From the NCBI GenBank assembly GCA_036389335.1, contig DASVQC010000032.1, forward strand, positions 27,509-91,508: a DNA stretch of 64,000 nt, written 5' to 3'. Below the pieces are notes generated by a model. The model was not told where the DNA came from, searched no databases, and was given only the letters and a program-made list of their open reading frames with translations. The translations under genes were made by a program, and so were the position numbers. This DNA is from JAIVGV01 sp036389335. Its GTDB lineage: Bacteria; Acidobacteriota; Blastocatellia; Pyrinomonadales; Pyrinomonadaceae. Of this stretch, positions 33,035-42,384 are shown in pieces (within the stretch, counting starts at the first letter, position 1; every line of letters starts with the position of its first letter).

Positions 33035-34672
33035 TTACTTCGTCACCGTCAGGTTCCTCACGAACGTCCAGTCGCCGCTCGGCGGGACGGTGATGCTGCC
33101 GACGGTCTTCTTCGCCACGACGATGTTGTTCCAGTACCAGAGCGGGAGCGCGGGCACGTCTTCGCTGATCAGATTCTGCGCGTCGGCGTAGAGCTGGCGG
33201 GCGCGGGCGCGGTCGGCGGTCGAGACGGCTTCGGCGAGGAGTTTGTCCACTTCGGGGTTGCTGTAGCGCGTGCGGTTGAAGCGGTAGTTGCCCTTGCCGG
33301 CGAGGAAGGTGAAGAGGTCGCGTAAAAAGATCGGGTCTTGGTTGCCGCCCACCCAGCGCCCCATCGTCATGTGGTACTGGCCCTTGACGACCTGATCGCG
33401 CATCGTGTTGTCTTCGAGCGTCTCGATCTGGACGGGGATGCCGACCGAGGTCAGGGCGTTCTGGATGATCCCGGCGGTCTGGCGGCCCACGGCGTTGGTC
33501 GCGGAGATTTTGAAGACGAGCGGCTTGTCGAGGCGCATCCGCGCGCCGTCGCCGTCCGGGTCGCGCAGGCCCGCCTCGTCCAGCAGCCTCTTCGCCTGCG
33601 CCGGGTCATACGTGTAGACCTTGCCCTCGGAGTAGGCCCACGACTCGGGCGGGATGATCGAGTGGGCGATGCGCGCCTGATTCTGCAAGAGGTTCTTGAT
33701 GATGCTCTCGCGGTCGACGGCGTAGGCGATGGCGCGGCGGACGCGCGCGTCGTTCAGGGGCGCGTTCTCCGTGTTCATGTTGAGGTACTGCACGTTCGCG
33801 CCGGGCGACTGCACGACCTGTAGGTTCGGGCTCCTGCCGAGGTTCACGTAGGTGTCGGGCGTGAGGGCGGTGTTGACCGCCAGGTCGACCTCGCCGCTCT
33901 GGAGCCCGGCCTGCTGCGTGCCCGCGTCGAGGATGACGCGGACGCGCAGGGCCTTGACGGCGGGCGCGCCCTCCCAGTATTCGTCGAAGGCGGCGAAATC
34001 GACGAACTGCTGCGCCGTGTTGCGGCTCACGAACTTGTAGGGGCCGGTGCCGACGGGCTGCTGCTCCTGCGTCTCGAAGCTGCCTTCGGGCAGGATGCCG
34101 ATGGGGACGAGGTTCGAGAAGAGATCGAGCCACGGCTTGCGCAGGCGGAAGACGACGGTGCGCGCGTCCGGGGTCTCGAACGAGGTGATGAAGGGCTGGC
34201 GCGCGTCGCCCGCGCCCTCGAAGAACGAGGCCGACTTCGGCGAGCCCGAGGCGATCATCTTCTCGAAGGTGTACTTCACGTCCGCCGAGGTGAGGGCCTT
34301 GCCGTTGTGGAACTTCACGTTGTCGCGCAAAGTGAAGGCGACGGAGAGGCCGTCGGGCGCGACCCGGTAGTCGCTGACGAGTTCGGGCACGTACTCGAAG
34401 CGCTCGTTCTTCTTCATCAGCGAGTTGAACATCAACTGGCGGAAGCGCTCGCTGGCCGCGTCGGACGCGAGCAGCGGGTTCAGCGCGCGCGGGTCGGGGT
34501 TGGCTTCGAGCGCCATCACGAAGGCGTCGCCCGCCGAGCGGCGGTGGCACGCCGCGCCCGCGAGCGAGAGGCACAGCGCGCCGAGCGCGAGGCAGGTGAC
34601 GAAAAGACGACGCCCGCGCCCGCGCGACTTCGGGGCGGCCCCCCCGAGCCGGGTCGAGCCTTCTGCCTTCAT
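33035..34672 (-). CDS. Peptide/nickel-type ABC transporter substrate-binding lipoprotein (SBP family 5)
   Basis: This 545-residue protein starts at the ATG at 34672, which overlaps the NagZ stop (ATGA). The N-terminus is basic then hydrophobic (RRLFVTCLALGALCLSLAGAAC), with a plausible lipidated Cys. Family 5 motifs are visible: YRVAPDGLSVAFTLRDNVKFHNG, GTGPYKFVS, DARVRRAIAYAVDRE and IIPPESWAYSEG. It delivers peptides or similar ligands to an ABC permease. No permease or ATPase is in the window. Its coupling with NagZ suggests a muropeptide or other wall-derived ligand (inference). Confidence 0.92.
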   Translation of the reverse strand: MKAEGSTRLGGAAPKSRGRGRRLFVTCLALGALCLSLAGAACHRRSAGDAFVMALEANPDPRALNPLLASDAASERFRQLMFNSLMKKNERFEYVPELVSDYRVAPDGLSVAFTLRDNVKFHNGKALTSADVKYTFEKMIASGSPKSASFFEGAGDARQPFITSFETPDARTVVFRLRKPWLDLFSNLVPIGILPEGSFETQEQQPVGTGPYKFVSRNTAQQFVDFAAFDEYWEGAPAVKALRVRVILDAGTQQAGLQSGEVDLAVNTALTPDTYVNLGRSPNLQVVQSPGANVQYLNMNTENAPLNDARVRRAIAYAVDRESIIKNLLQNQARIAHSIIPPESWAYSEGKVYTYDPAQAKRLLDEAGLRDPDGDGARMRLDKPLVFKISATNAVGRQTAGIIQNALTSVGIPVQIETLEDNTMRDQVVKGQYHMTMGRWVGGNQDPIFLRDLFTFLAGKGNYRFNRTRYSNPEVDKLLAEAVSTADRARARQLYADAQNLISEDVPALPLWYWNNIVVAKKTVGSITVPPSGDWTFVRNLTVTK

Positions 34673-35811
34673 CAGATTTTGCCTCCGTAGGTGTAGTTGA
34701 GCTTGCGGTTGAGCGCACTGATCTCGTCGGAGAGTTCGGAGAGCCGCGCCGCGTCGAACTGGAGCGGCGGCTGCGCGAGCGACTTGTAGGCGGCGATGCG
34801 GCGCAGCGACTCGTCGATGCGGTCTTCCGTGATGACCTTGTCGCGCGCCGCCTGAAGCAGCGACTCGTAGCCGCGTCTGATAAGGTCTGGCCGCGCGCAG
34901 ATGAGCATCATGTCTTCGCCGGCCTCGACGGCGAGGCGCACGGTCTCCTCGATCTCGTAGTGGCGCGCGATGGCCCCCATTTCGAGATCGTCGGTGACGA
35001 CGATGCCTTCGTAGCCCAGCTCTTCGCGCAGGAGTCTGGTGACGATCTCCGGGTTGATCGAGGCGGGGACGAGACGCCCGCCCGCCGTGCCCATCCTGAG
35101 ATCGATGTTGGGGAAGCCGCCGTGGCTGACCATCACGGCCCGCACCATGTTGTCCTCGCGCTGGAACAGCTCGATGTAGGGCGCGAGGTCTTGCGCGATC
35201 AGATCGTCGTGCGAGAGCTTGATGACCGGCATCTCGTCGTGGGAATCGACCTCGCCCGCGCCGATGCCGGGGAAGTGCTTGCCGCACCCCAGACAGCCCG
35301 TGCCCTGCAGGCCCCGCAGGTAGACCATCGTGTAGCCCAGGACCTCGCCCGGCGAGCGACCGTAGGAGCGCGAGTAGAGCCCGTTGGAGAGCAGGTCGCG
35401 GTCGTCCGTCATGATCGAGAGCACGGGCGCGAAGTTCATGTTGAAGCCGAGGAGCCGCAGGGCCTCGCCCGTGATGCGGCCCAAAGCGCGGGCGGCTGCC
35501 AAGTCGCCGTGCTGGCGTATGACGCGCGCGGAGGGCATCGGCGTCAAAACTTTCCGCAGCCGGTCGACCAGCCCGCCCTCCTGATCGATGCCGAACAGCG
35601 GCGCGACGGGCGAGACCTCGCGGACTTCGTCGAGCAGCCCGCGCAACTGCCCCGGCGAGGCGACGTTGCGACCGAAGATGATTACGCCGCCGGGCTTCAC
35701 GTCCTCGACGAGCGAGCGGGCCTCGGCGTCGAACTCGGTTCCGGGCAGGCCGACGTAGAGCAGTTGGCCGATCTTCTGTTCGAGCGGGAGCGACAGGAGT
35801 TGTTCGGGCAT
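34672..35811 (-). CDS. nagZ: Beta-N-acetylhexosaminidase NagZ (GH3)
   Basis: The ATG at 35811 (MPEQLLSLPL) is preceded directly by an in-frame TTG. The 379-residue GH3 enzyme has IGQLLYVGLPG, FGIDQEGGLVDRL, the family signature GKHFPGIGAGEVDSHDEMP (His dyad included) and the nucleophile Asp in VVTDDLEMGAI. NagZ removes GlcNAc from muropeptides or from MurNAc-containing disaccharides. It is translationally coupled to a peptide-binding lipoprotein. It belongs to the salvage set with NamZ at 60 kb and the AmgK/MurU-like pair at 22-24 kb. No signal peptide is visible, so it is probably cytoplasmic. Confidence 0.93.
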   Translation of the reverse strand: MPEQLLSLPLEQKIGQLLYVGLPGTEFDAEARSLVEDVKPGGVIIFGRNVASPGQLRGLLDEVREVSPVAPLFGIDQEGGLVDRLRKVLTPMPSARVIRQHGDLAAARALGRITGEALRLLGFNMNFAPVLSIMTDDRDLLSNGLYSRSYGRSPGEVLGYTMVYLRGLQGTGCLGCGKHFPGIGAGEVDSHDEMPVIKLSHDDLIAQDLAPYIELFQREDNMVRAVMVSHGGFPNIDLRMGTAGGRLVPASINPEIVTRLLREELGYEGIVVTDDLEMGAIARHYEIEETVRLAVEAGEDMMLICARPDLIRRGYESLLQAARDKVITEDRIDESLRRIAAYKSLAQPPLQFDAARLSELSDEISALNRKLNYTYGGKI

Positions 35812-35986
35812 CAATTTTTACGCGGGGACGGCGAAGACCGCTCGGCGCGGTCGTGGCTGAGTGTCAGTGGTCGAGCAGGCGCGACGGTTGAAGGGGCGCA
35901 GGCGGGGGGAGCGTTCGGGGGCGCGGTCTCGCTGGCGGCGCGAAAGAGTCGGGCGGTTCGTCGGCACGTGGTTGAAAAAAGTTCGC

Positions 35987-38806
35987 TCAAACGATTCGCT
36001 TGCGTATGTCTGCGACGAGCGCGCGTATCTCTTCGTCCGAGAGTGTTTCTAACTCAGCGCCGCGCAACTCGTCAAGCAGACTTTCGTTGACGGCGTCGAA
36101 GAGCGTCGCCTGCGCCGCCAGAGCGCGCCGCCGCGCGCGGCGGGCCGCCTGAGTGAGCCCGCCGCCGTTCTGCCCCGAAGAGGTCGGCGCGGGCGCGCCC
36201 GCAGAGTCTCCCGCGGGCGCGCCCGCGCCGACCTCTTCGGCGAACACGTCGAGCTCGTACCGCTCAAGCCTGTGCAGCACGTCGCGGGCGCGGGCGAGGA
36301 CGCCCGGCGGCAGGCCGGCGAGGCGCGCGACCTCGATGCCGTAGGACTTCGACGCGCGCCCGCGCTCTATGCGGTAGAGGAAGATCACCTCGCCCTCGCG
36401 CTCGGCGACGCGGATGCGGTAGTTCTGCGCGCCGGGCAGGCGCTCGGCCAGCTCCGTCAGCTCGTGGTAGTGCGTGGCGAAGAGGGTCTTCGCGGCGTGC
36501 TCGGTGGAGTCGTGCAGGTACTCGGCGACGGCCCACGCGATGGAGAGCCCGTCGAAGGTCGAGGTGCCGCGCCCGATCTCGTCGAGCAGGACGAGCGAGC
36601 GCGGCGTCGCGTTGTGCAGGATGGCGGCGGTCTCCGTCATCTCGACCATGAAGGTGGAGCGACCGCGCGCGAGATCGTCCGCCGCGCCGACGCGCGTCCA
36701 GACGCGGTCGAGCACGGGCAGGCGCGCGCCCTCCGCCGGGACGAAAGAGCCGACTTGGGCGAGGATCGAAATCAGCGCGACCTGACGCAGGACGGTCGAT
36801 TTGCCGCCCATGTTCGGCCCCGTGATGATGAGCAGGCGCTCGGTAGAGTTGTTCATGTAGAGATCGTTCGGCACGAAGGGCGCGTCGCCCGTCGCCTCGA
36901 TGACGGGGTGGCGTCCCTGCCTGATCTCGATCTCGTCGGCGTCGTGGAGCTGCGGCCTCGTGTAGCGCCTGCGGGCGGCGACTTCGGCGAGCCCCGCGAG
37001 CGCGTCGAGGGTGGCGAGCGAGCGGGCGGTCGCCTGAAGTCGCTTCGTCTCCCGCGCGACGCGCGAGCGCACGTCCGCGTAGATCGTCGCCTCCAGCTCC
37101 CGCATGCGCTCTTCCGCGCCGAGGATGCGTCGCTCCCACTCCTTCAACTCCGGCGTCGAGAAGCGTTCGGCGTTGGCGAGCGTCTGACGGCGCTCGTAGT
37201 CGGCGGGCACGCGCGCGGAGTTGGCCTTCGAGACCTCTATGTAGTAACCGAAGACGTTGTTGAAGCGCACGCGCAAAGAGGCGATGCCCGAGCGCGCTCG
37301 CTCGCGCGCTTCGAGCGCGGCGATGGTCTGCTTGGCGTCGCGGTTGAGGGCGCGCAGCTCGTCCAACTCCGCCGAGCAGCCGTCGCGGATCGCGCCGAGG
37401 TCTGCGAGGTTCAACGGCGGGTCGTCGCTGATCGAAGTAGCGATCAAGTCTCGCACGTCCGGCAGCTCGTCCGCGCCCTCGCGCAGAATTTCGAGCAGCG
37501 ACGCCTCGGAGTCCGATAACGCCTGACGGATGTGCGGGACTTGATCTAAGGAGCGGCGGAGGGCAGAGAGATCGCGCGGCGTGGCCGTGTTCATGTTGAC
37601 GCGCGCGATGAGGCGTTCGAGGTCGGCGATCTCTTTGAGCCGCAGGCGCAGGCGGTCGCGCTTCATCTGCGAGCCGTGCAGCTCGGCGACCGCGCCGAGC
37701 CGCGCCTCGATCTCTCCGCGGCGCACGGAAGGGCGCAGCAGCCAGCCCCGCAGCAGCCGCGCGCCCATGCCCGTCACGGTCTCGTCGACGACGCCGAGCA
37801 GCGTGTGCGCGCGCCCGGCGTTCGACTGCGACTCGACGAGTTCGAGGTTGCGGACGGTGACGGCGTCCAAGACTAAGTGATCCTGCGCCTCGAAGAAGGT
37901 GATGTCGTTGACGTGCGCGGCGGACTCGCGCTGCGTCTCTTGCGCGTAGCGCAGGCACGCGCCCGCCGCGGCGACGGCGTCGGTCTTGTCCGTGAGCCCG
38001 TAGCCTTCGAGCGTGCGCGCGCCGAACTGTTCGAGCAGCAGCGTGGCGCAGCTCAGGGGCTCCCAGAGCCAATCGTCGATCGGGGTCAGCGCGGTCGCGG
38101 TCGCGCCGAAACGCGCGTGATCGGTCTGCGAGCCGCGCGGGAAGGGGACGACGTTGGAATGTTTCGCCGCCTCGCGCTGCGGGTCTTCCGCGTCCGCGCC
38201 GAGCGACGGCTGCGCGGCGCGCGCGCGGGCGTCGAAGCCGTCCCTGACGAGCGGCGCGAGCGAGGCGGGGAAGAGCAGCTCGCGCGGCGCGTAGGATTCG
38301 ATGTCGGCGCGCACGCGCTCCCAGGCGTCGGCCCCGCGCGCTTCCGTGGCGCGGAACTCGCCCGTGGAGAGATCGAGGAAGGCCGCGCCGAAGCTGTCGC
38401 CCGCGCCGCACACGGCGGCGAGGTACACGCACTCGCGCGACTCGACGAGCTGCGGGTCGATCGCCGTCCCCGGCGTGATGACGCGCACGACCTCGCGGCG
38501 CACGAGCTTCTTCGCCTGCGCGGGGTCTTCGGTCTGCTCGCAGACGGCGACGCGGTAGCCCTTGCGGACGAGCCGCGCGACGTAGCCCGAGACGGCGTGG
38601 TGCGGGACGCCGCACATCGGGATGGGGGAGCTGCGCTCCTTGTGGCGCGCCGTGAGCGTGATCTCCATCTCGCGCGCGCCGGTGACGGCGTCGTCGAAGA
38701 ACAGCTCGTAGAAGTCGCCGAGGCGGAAGAAGAGGAGCGTGCCGGGGTGCTGACGCTTCAGCTCTTGGTACTGCCGCAGCATCGGTGTGAGACTGGGTTC
38801 GGTCAT
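35987..38806 (-). CDS. mutS: DNA mismatch repair protein MutS
   Basis: The ATG at 38806 (MTEPSLTPMLRQY) fits the family start; the upstream extension has no family-like residues. The 939-residue protein carries the mismatch-recognition Phe-X-Glu motif in LGDFYELFF near residue 30, connector and lever domains, and the ATPase with GPNMGGKST (Walker A). It also has the DEIGRGTSTFDG Walker B/signature and ATHYHEL. The C-terminal region (about 830-939) is longer and Ala/Gly-rich before a helical tail ending in ALVADIRKRIV. It recognises mismatches and recruits MutL, which is not in the window. It contains one TCCGATAA copy at 37512-37519. Confidence 0.96.
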   Translation of the reverse strand: MTEPSLTPMLRQYQELKRQHPGTLLFFRLGDFYELFFDDAVTGAREMEITLTARHKERSSPIPMCGVPHHAVSGYVARLVRKGYRVAVCEQTEDPAQAKKLVRREVVRVITPGTAIDPQLVESRECVYLAAVCGAGDSFGAAFLDLSTGEFRATEARGADAWERVRADIESYAPRELLFPASLAPLVRDGFDARARAAQPSLGADAEDPQREAAKHSNVVPFPRGSQTDHARFGATATALTPIDDWLWEPLSCATLLLEQFGARTLEGYGLTDKTDAVAAAGACLRYAQETQRESAAHVNDITFFEAQDHLVLDAVTVRNLELVESQSNAGRAHTLLGVVDETVTGMGARLLRGWLLRPSVRRGEIEARLGAVAELHGSQMKRDRLRLRLKEIADLERLIARVNMNTATPRDLSALRRSLDQVPHIRQALSDSEASLLEILREGADELPDVRDLIATSISDDPPLNLADLGAIRDGCSAELDELRALNRDAKQTIAALEARERARSGIASLRVRFNNVFGYYIEVSKANSARVPADYERRQTLANAERFSTPELKEWERRILGAEERMRELEATIYADVRSRVARETKRLQATARSLATLDALAGLAEVAARRRYTRPQLHDADEIEIRQGRHPVIEATGDAPFVPNDLYMNNSTERLLIITGPNMGGKSTVLRQVALISILAQVGSFVPAEGARLPVLDRVWTRVGAADDLARGRSTFMVEMTETAAILHNATPRSLVLLDEIGRGTSTFDGLSIAWAVAEYLHDSTEHAAKTLFATHYHELTELAERLPGAQNYRIRVAEREGEVIFLYRIERGRASKSYGIEVARLAGLPPGVLARARDVLHRLERYELDVFAEEVGAGAPAGDSAGAPAPTSSGQNGGGLTQAARRARRRALAAQATLFDAVNESLLDELRGAELETLSDEEIRALVADIRKRIV
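37512..37519 (+). repeat. TCCGATAA motif copy (plus strand, left of dif)
   Basis: Reads GAGTCCGATAACG inside mutS, which is transcribed the other way, so orientation does not simply follow the gene. Confidence 0.6.
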
Positions 38807-39014
38807 CTCGAAAAATTGTGTGAGACGGAAGGCGTGCGCACGCGGCAGACTATCGCACGGGGGGGCGGCGCGCGGCAAGCCGACGCGCCGCCGGAGACTG
38901 ATCGGCACGATCCAAAAAGAAATGAACAGGTTTTGACATCAATACCGCGCGCCCCGCGGTTAGTATCCGGCGACACGAGGCGGGGCTTAAACCGCGGGGG
39001 GCGAGGTGGACTGA

Positions 39015-39440
39015 ATGACACTGGCGGCGCAATTGTTGGAGCTATTCGTGCTGGCGATCCCGGTGGCGTGCGTGGCGTGGACGGTCACGCACGAGGAGGT
39101 GTTCCGCGAGCCGCGCGAGGTCTGCGTCGAGAAGAGTAAGCGGTGCAGGCGTTGGTACGAGCGAAAATTCTTCTACCTCTTCACCTGCGAGTACTGCTTC
39201 AGCCACTACGTCTCGCTCGCGTTCCTCGCCATCACGCACTACCACCTCCTCTACGCGGGCTGGCGCGGCTACCTCGTCGCGTGGTTCTCGCTCGTCTGGG
39301 TGGCGAACCAGTACATGAGCGTCTACAACCGCCTGCGGCTCGACATCAAGGGCGAGAAGATCGAGCACGAGCTGAAGCAGGAGATCGTCGAGAAGGAGAA
39401 GGCGAACGGCGGCGGGGCGGCGGGGGGCGGGAAGACTTAG
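39015..39440 (+). CDS. Small membrane protein of unknown function
   Basis: This 141-residue protein has an N-terminal helix (about 5-25), a Cys/Arg-rich segment (CVEKSKRCRRWYER) followed by FTCEYCFSHYVSLAFLAI, a second pair of helices to about residue 100 and a charged, Gly-rich C-terminal tail. The CEYC motif before a helix recalls DUF1360-type membrane proteins, but the match is loose. GAGGTGG lies about seven bases before the ATG. A perfect TTGACA stands at 38933-38938 without a well-spaced -10. Its stop overlaps the convergent pfkA stop by four bases. Confidence 0.75.
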   Translation: MTLAAQLLELFVLAIPVACVAWTVTHEEVFREPREVCVEKSKRCRRWYERKFFYLFTCEYCFSHYVSLAFLAITHYHLLYAGWRGYLVAWFSLVWVANQYMSVYNRLRLDIKGEKIEHELKQEIVEKEKANGGGAAGGGKT

Positions 39441-40474
39441 CCGAAGAAGATTTCGGCGACGTGGTAAATCTCTTCGTCGAGGCGCTTGACGTCGCGCACG
39501 GCGTCTTCGAGCGGGACGCTCGTGACGCGCACGCCTTCGAGCGAGGCCATCCGGCCCCACTCGCCCGCGGCGATCATCTCGTAAGCCTTGACGCCGAAGC
39601 GCGTGGCGAGCACGCGGTCGAAGGCCGAGGGCGAGCCGCCGCGCTGCACGTAGCCGAGCTTGGTGACGCGCGTCTGGACCCCGATGGCGCGCTCGATCTC
39701 GCGCGCGAGGATGTCGCCGATGCCGCCGAGCTGCTCGTGCCGGTAGATCTGCTGGCTCACCTCTTCGGAGAGGAAGTTCTCTTCGGGGACGGGGCGCGCG
39801 TCCTCGGCGACGACGATGATGGAGAAAGGGTTCCCCTGCGACTCGCGGTGGCGGACGATCTCGCAGACCTTCGAGAGGCGGAAGGGGTGTTCGGGCACGA
39901 GCACGACGTCGGCCCCGCCCGCGATGCCGCCGTAGGCCGCGATCCAGCCCGCGTGCCGGCCCATCACCTCGACGACCATCACGCGGTGGTGCGACTCGGC
40001 GGTCGAGTGCAGGCGGTCGATCGCCTCCGTGACGATGCCGACCGCCGTGTCGAAGCCGAAGGTGAAGTCGGTCCCGCCGATGTCGTTGTCGATGGTCTTC
40101 GGCACGCCGACGACCTTCAGCCCGTGCTCGCGCCACATCCCGAGGGCGGTGCGCAGCGTCCCGTCGCCGCCGACGACGACGAGGCCGTCGAGCCGGTGCT
40201 CCTCCCAGTTGGCCTTGATCGCGGCGACGCGCTCGGCGGAGTCGAGCGGGTTGGCGCGCGAGGTGCCGAGGATCGTCCCGCCGCGCGGGAGGATGCCGCG
40301 CACGGCGGCGCGGGTGAGCGGTTCGAGATCGCCCCCGATGAGGCCGAGCCAGCCGTTCTTGATGCCGAGCACGACGGAGTCGTCGGCGGCGGCGCGGCGG
40401 ACGACGGCGCGGATGACAGCGTTGAGACCGGGGCAGTCGCCGCCCGCGGTCAGGATGCCGACGCGCAAGCTCAT
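39437..40474 (-). CDS. pfkA: 6-phosphofructokinase
   Basis: This 345-residue enzyme phosphorylates fructose 6-phosphate. Motifs are ILTAGGDCPGLNAVIR, VVGGDGTLRTA, KTIDNDIGGTDFTFGFDTA (catalytic Asp) and MGRHAGWIA. The residue pattern is informative. Gly at the E. coli 104 position (GGDG-T) favours ATP, while Lys at the 124 position (PKTIDND) occurs in PPi enzymes and in ATP-using group III enzymes of Streptomyces. Together they point to an ATP-dependent group III enzyme that probably lacks PEP/ADP allostery (inference from the family). Confidence 0.94.
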   Translation of the reverse strand: MSLRVGILTAGGDCPGLNAVIRAVVRRAAADDSVVLGIKNGWLGLIGGDLEPLTRAAVRGILPRGGTILGTSRANPLDSAERVAAIKANWEEHRLDGLVVVGGDGTLRTALGMWREHGLKVVGVPKTIDNDIGGTDFTFGFDTAVGIVTEAIDRLHSTAESHHRVMVVEVMGRHAGWIAAYGGIAGGADVVLVPEHPFRLSKVCEIVRHRESQGNPFSIIVVAEDARPVPEENFLSEEVSQQIYRHEQLGGIGDILAREIERAIGVQTRVTKLGYVQRGGSPSAFDRVLATRFGVKAYEMIAAGEWGRMASLEGVRVTSVPLEDAVRDVKRLDEEIYHVAEIFFG

Positions 40475-40502
40475 GAGAGACGGCGGGGGGGAGTTCGTTC
40501 GT

Positions 40503-40532
40503 TTGCTTTGAAATTAATGGCGCGCCTATAAT
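40503..40532 (+). promoter_or_regulatory. Candidate sigma-70 promoter of tsaB-rimI
   Basis: A perfect -10 box TATAAT (40527-40532) is preceded after 18 bases by TTGCTT (40503-40508). The predicted start leaves only about ten bases before the tsaB ATG at 40550, so the transcript would be nearly leaderless. Confidence 0.55.
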
Positions 40533-40549
40533 CGCGCCACCAGCCGCGC

Positions 40550-41380
40550 ATGTCAAACTTTGGTCTCGAAGGTGGGCGCCGGGCGCGCGAGGAGTCAGGG
40601 CGCGACGCCGACGGCGCACGCGCCCCGCTCACGCTCTGCGTGGACTCCGCGACGGACGCGGCGAGCGTCGCGGTCGCGCGCGGCGCGGGCGTCGTCGCGA
40701 AGTCGGGCGGCGTGGGGCGGCGCGGACAGTCGCTCGCGCTCCTCTCCGAGATCGACGAGACGCTTCGCGCGGCCCGCGTCTCGCTCGCGGAGATCGAGCT
40801 GTTCGCCGTCGCGGCGGGCCCGGGCAGCTTCACGGGCCTGCGCGCGGGGCTCGCCACCGTCAAGGCGTTCGCGGCGTCGTCGTCGCGCCCCGTCGCGGCG
40901 ATCCCGACGCTGCACGCGGTGGCCGCGAGCGGGGGCGCTTCGGCGCAGACCATCGCGGCGATCCCGGCTGGCAGGGGAGAGGTCTTCGCGCAGGCGCTCT
41001 CGGTCGACGAAGACGGACGCGTCGCAGAGTTGACGCGGGCGCGTCACGTCAGCCCGCCGGCCTTGATCGCTCAGGCGCTCGCGTCGCGCGGTCTCGTCAA
41101 GTGGGTCGGCGGAGGCGCGCACGCGCACCTGTCGTTGTTGCGCGAGGCCGCGGCGGGCGAAGGGATCGCGCTCGCCGTAGGGGCCTCTGAAGAAGCGGCG
41201 TCCGCCGGGGCGGGCGGGCGCGTCTGGGAGGTCGTGGCGGGGGCGGGAGATTACGCCGCGGAGATCGCCGCGCTGAGTCTGATAAGCTATATGGACGGCA
41301 CGCTCGTCGGCGCGGGCGAGTTGCGCGCGCAGTACGTGAGGTTGTCGGACGCGGAGTTGAAAGAGCAATGTCAAGGGTAG
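40550..41380 (+). CDS. tsaB: tRNA threonylcarbamoyladenosine biosynthesis protein TsaB
   Basis: This 276-residue ASKHA-fold protein has the N-terminal LCVDSATDAASVAV and AAGPGSFTGLRAGLATVKAFA. TsaB is the non-catalytic partner that stabilises TsaD in t6A37 synthesis. An extension of about 26 charged residues precedes the fold, so a later start is possible, but no better one is evident. It overlaps rimI by 13 bases, the common tsaB-rimI gene order. TsaC is at 32.2 kb. The last residues (LKEQCQG) are already in the rimI start region. Confidence 0.93.
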   Translation: MSNFGLEGGRRAREESGRDADGARAPLTLCVDSATDAASVAVARGAGVVAKSGGVGRRGQSLALLSEIDETLRAARVSLAEIELFAVAAGPGSFTGLRAGLATVKAFAASSSRPVAAIPTLHAVAASGGASAQTIAAIPAGRGEVFAQALSVDEDGRVAELTRARHVSPPALIAQALASRGLVKWVGGGAHAHLSLLREAAAGEGIALAVGASEEAASAGAGGRVWEVVAGAGDYAAEIAALSLISYMDGTLVGAGELRAQYVRLSDAELKEQCQG

Positions 41381-41874
41381 GGCGGGCGAAAGGGCAGGGT
41401 CTCGACTACGAGATCGTGACGATGTCGGCGCACGACCTTTTGGAGGTCGTCGAGATCGAAGAGACTTCGGGGCTCAGCCGTTGGGGCTGGGACTCTTACC
41501 ACGCCGAGCTGGGCAGGCCCGAAGCGATCATGCTCGTCGCGCGGCGGCTCGTGCCGGACGCCGAGGGGAAAAAACTCCACGGCTTTTTCGCCTCGCGCCT
41601 CGGCGCAGACGAGCTGCACATCAACAACATCGGCGTGCGCGAGCGCGAGAGGAAGAAAGGGATCGGCGGAGAGCTGCTGCGGCGCGGCCTCGAACTGGGG
41701 GCCCGGCGCGGCGCGCTCGCCGCCCTGCTCGAAGTCCGCGCGGGCAACGACGTGGCGCAGTTGCTCTACGCCAGTCAGGGCTTCGAGGTCGTCGGCAGGC
41801 GGCGCAACTACTACCACGACCCGGCTGAGGACGCGCTCGTGATGACCAAACAACTGCGGCGGGCCGGGACTTGA
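41368..41874 (+). CDS. rimI: Ribosomal-protein-alanine N-acetyltransferase RimI
   Basis: This 168-residue GNAT protein acetylates the N-terminus of ribosomal protein bS18. The acetyl-CoA loop is in RERERKKGIGGELLRRGLELG, and the C-terminal part NDVAQLLYASQGFEVVGRRRNYYHDPAEDALVM is typical of RimI. An N-terminal extension of about 15 basic residues (MSRVGRAKGQG) precedes the fold. The gene overlaps tsaB, which in many bacteria lies with rimI. The acetylation target is inferred from that synteny and the family. Confidence 0.93.
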   Translation: MSRVGRAKGQGLDYEIVTMSAHDLLEVVEIEETSGLSRWGWDSYHAELGRPEAIMLVARRLVPDAEGKKLHGFFASRLGADELHINNIGVRERERKKGIGGELLRRGLELGARRGALAALLEVRAGNDVAQLLYASQGFEVVGRRRNYYHDPAEDALVMTKQLRRAGT

Positions 41875-42007
41875 TCGGTCACGCCGTTTTGATTACCATT
41901 CCGCCGAGGACGTTCACGGCGGTGCGTTTTGTCGGCGACACGCGGCGTGCGCCGCGCGTCCGCCAAGCCCCGACCGAAAAGGCATCTGCAAAGGAGGCTT
42001 CCCCGAA

Positions 42008-42250
42008 ATGGAGATGAGCAACACGGACGGCTTGAGAGAGCAGCTGATCATGACCGACCCTGAGTTCCGTGAGCTGGCGCGCGAGCACGGGCGCTACGAG
42101 GCGCGCCTGAGCGAGCTGTCCGCCCTCGCCTACCCCAACGACGAAGAGCAGTTGGAAGAGATCACTCTGAAGAAGAAGAAGCTGGCCGTCAAAGATCAGA
42201 TGCACGACATCATGCTCCGCCATCAGAACGCGAGCGCGTCTGCCCACTAG
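42008..42250 (+). CDS. YdcH/DUF465-family small helical protein
   Basis: This 80-residue protein consists of two helices with heptad character: DPEFRELAREHGRYEARLSEL and QLEEITLKKKKLAVKDQMHDIM. The pattern, ending in a conserved LKK-K-LxxKD-M segment, matches DUF465 (YdcH). Family function is unknown; structures form antiparallel coiled-coil hairpins. The start is an ATG at 42008 with AAGGAGG about ten bases upstream. A terminator follows 40 bases after the stop, so it is monocistronic. Confidence 0.88.
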   Translation: MEMSNTDGLREQLIMTDPEFRELAREHGRYEARLSELSALAYPNDEEQLEEITLKKKKLAVKDQMHDIMLRHQNASASAH

Positions 42251-42290
42251 GGGCGCGGCGGCGGGCGGTTAGGTTAAAGAGATCATCCCG

Positions 42291-42326
42291 GGGGGCGGCG
42301 GTTCCTTAACCGCACGCCCCCGTTTT
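42291..42326 (+). terminator. Rho-independent terminator after the YdcH-like gene
   Basis: The stem GGGGGCGGCGGTT (42291-42303) pairs with AACCGCACGCCCCC (42308-42321) with one bulge, loop CCTT, followed by GTTTT. The T-run is short. Confidence 0.65.
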
Positions 42327-42334
42327 GCTAGAAT
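42306..42334 (+). promoter_or_regulatory. Candidate promoter of psd-pssA
   Basis: TTAACC (42306-42311), a 17-base spacer and TAGAAT (42329-42334) form a reasonable sigma-70 promoter about 50 bases before the psd ATG. The -35 box lies inside the terminator hairpin of the upstream gene, so folding of that RNA does not compete with DNA recognition. Confidence 0.5.
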
Positions 42335-42384
42335 GCCGGGAACACTAATGTCGAGAACTGTTCCGACGCGGCGAGGGCTCCCAA

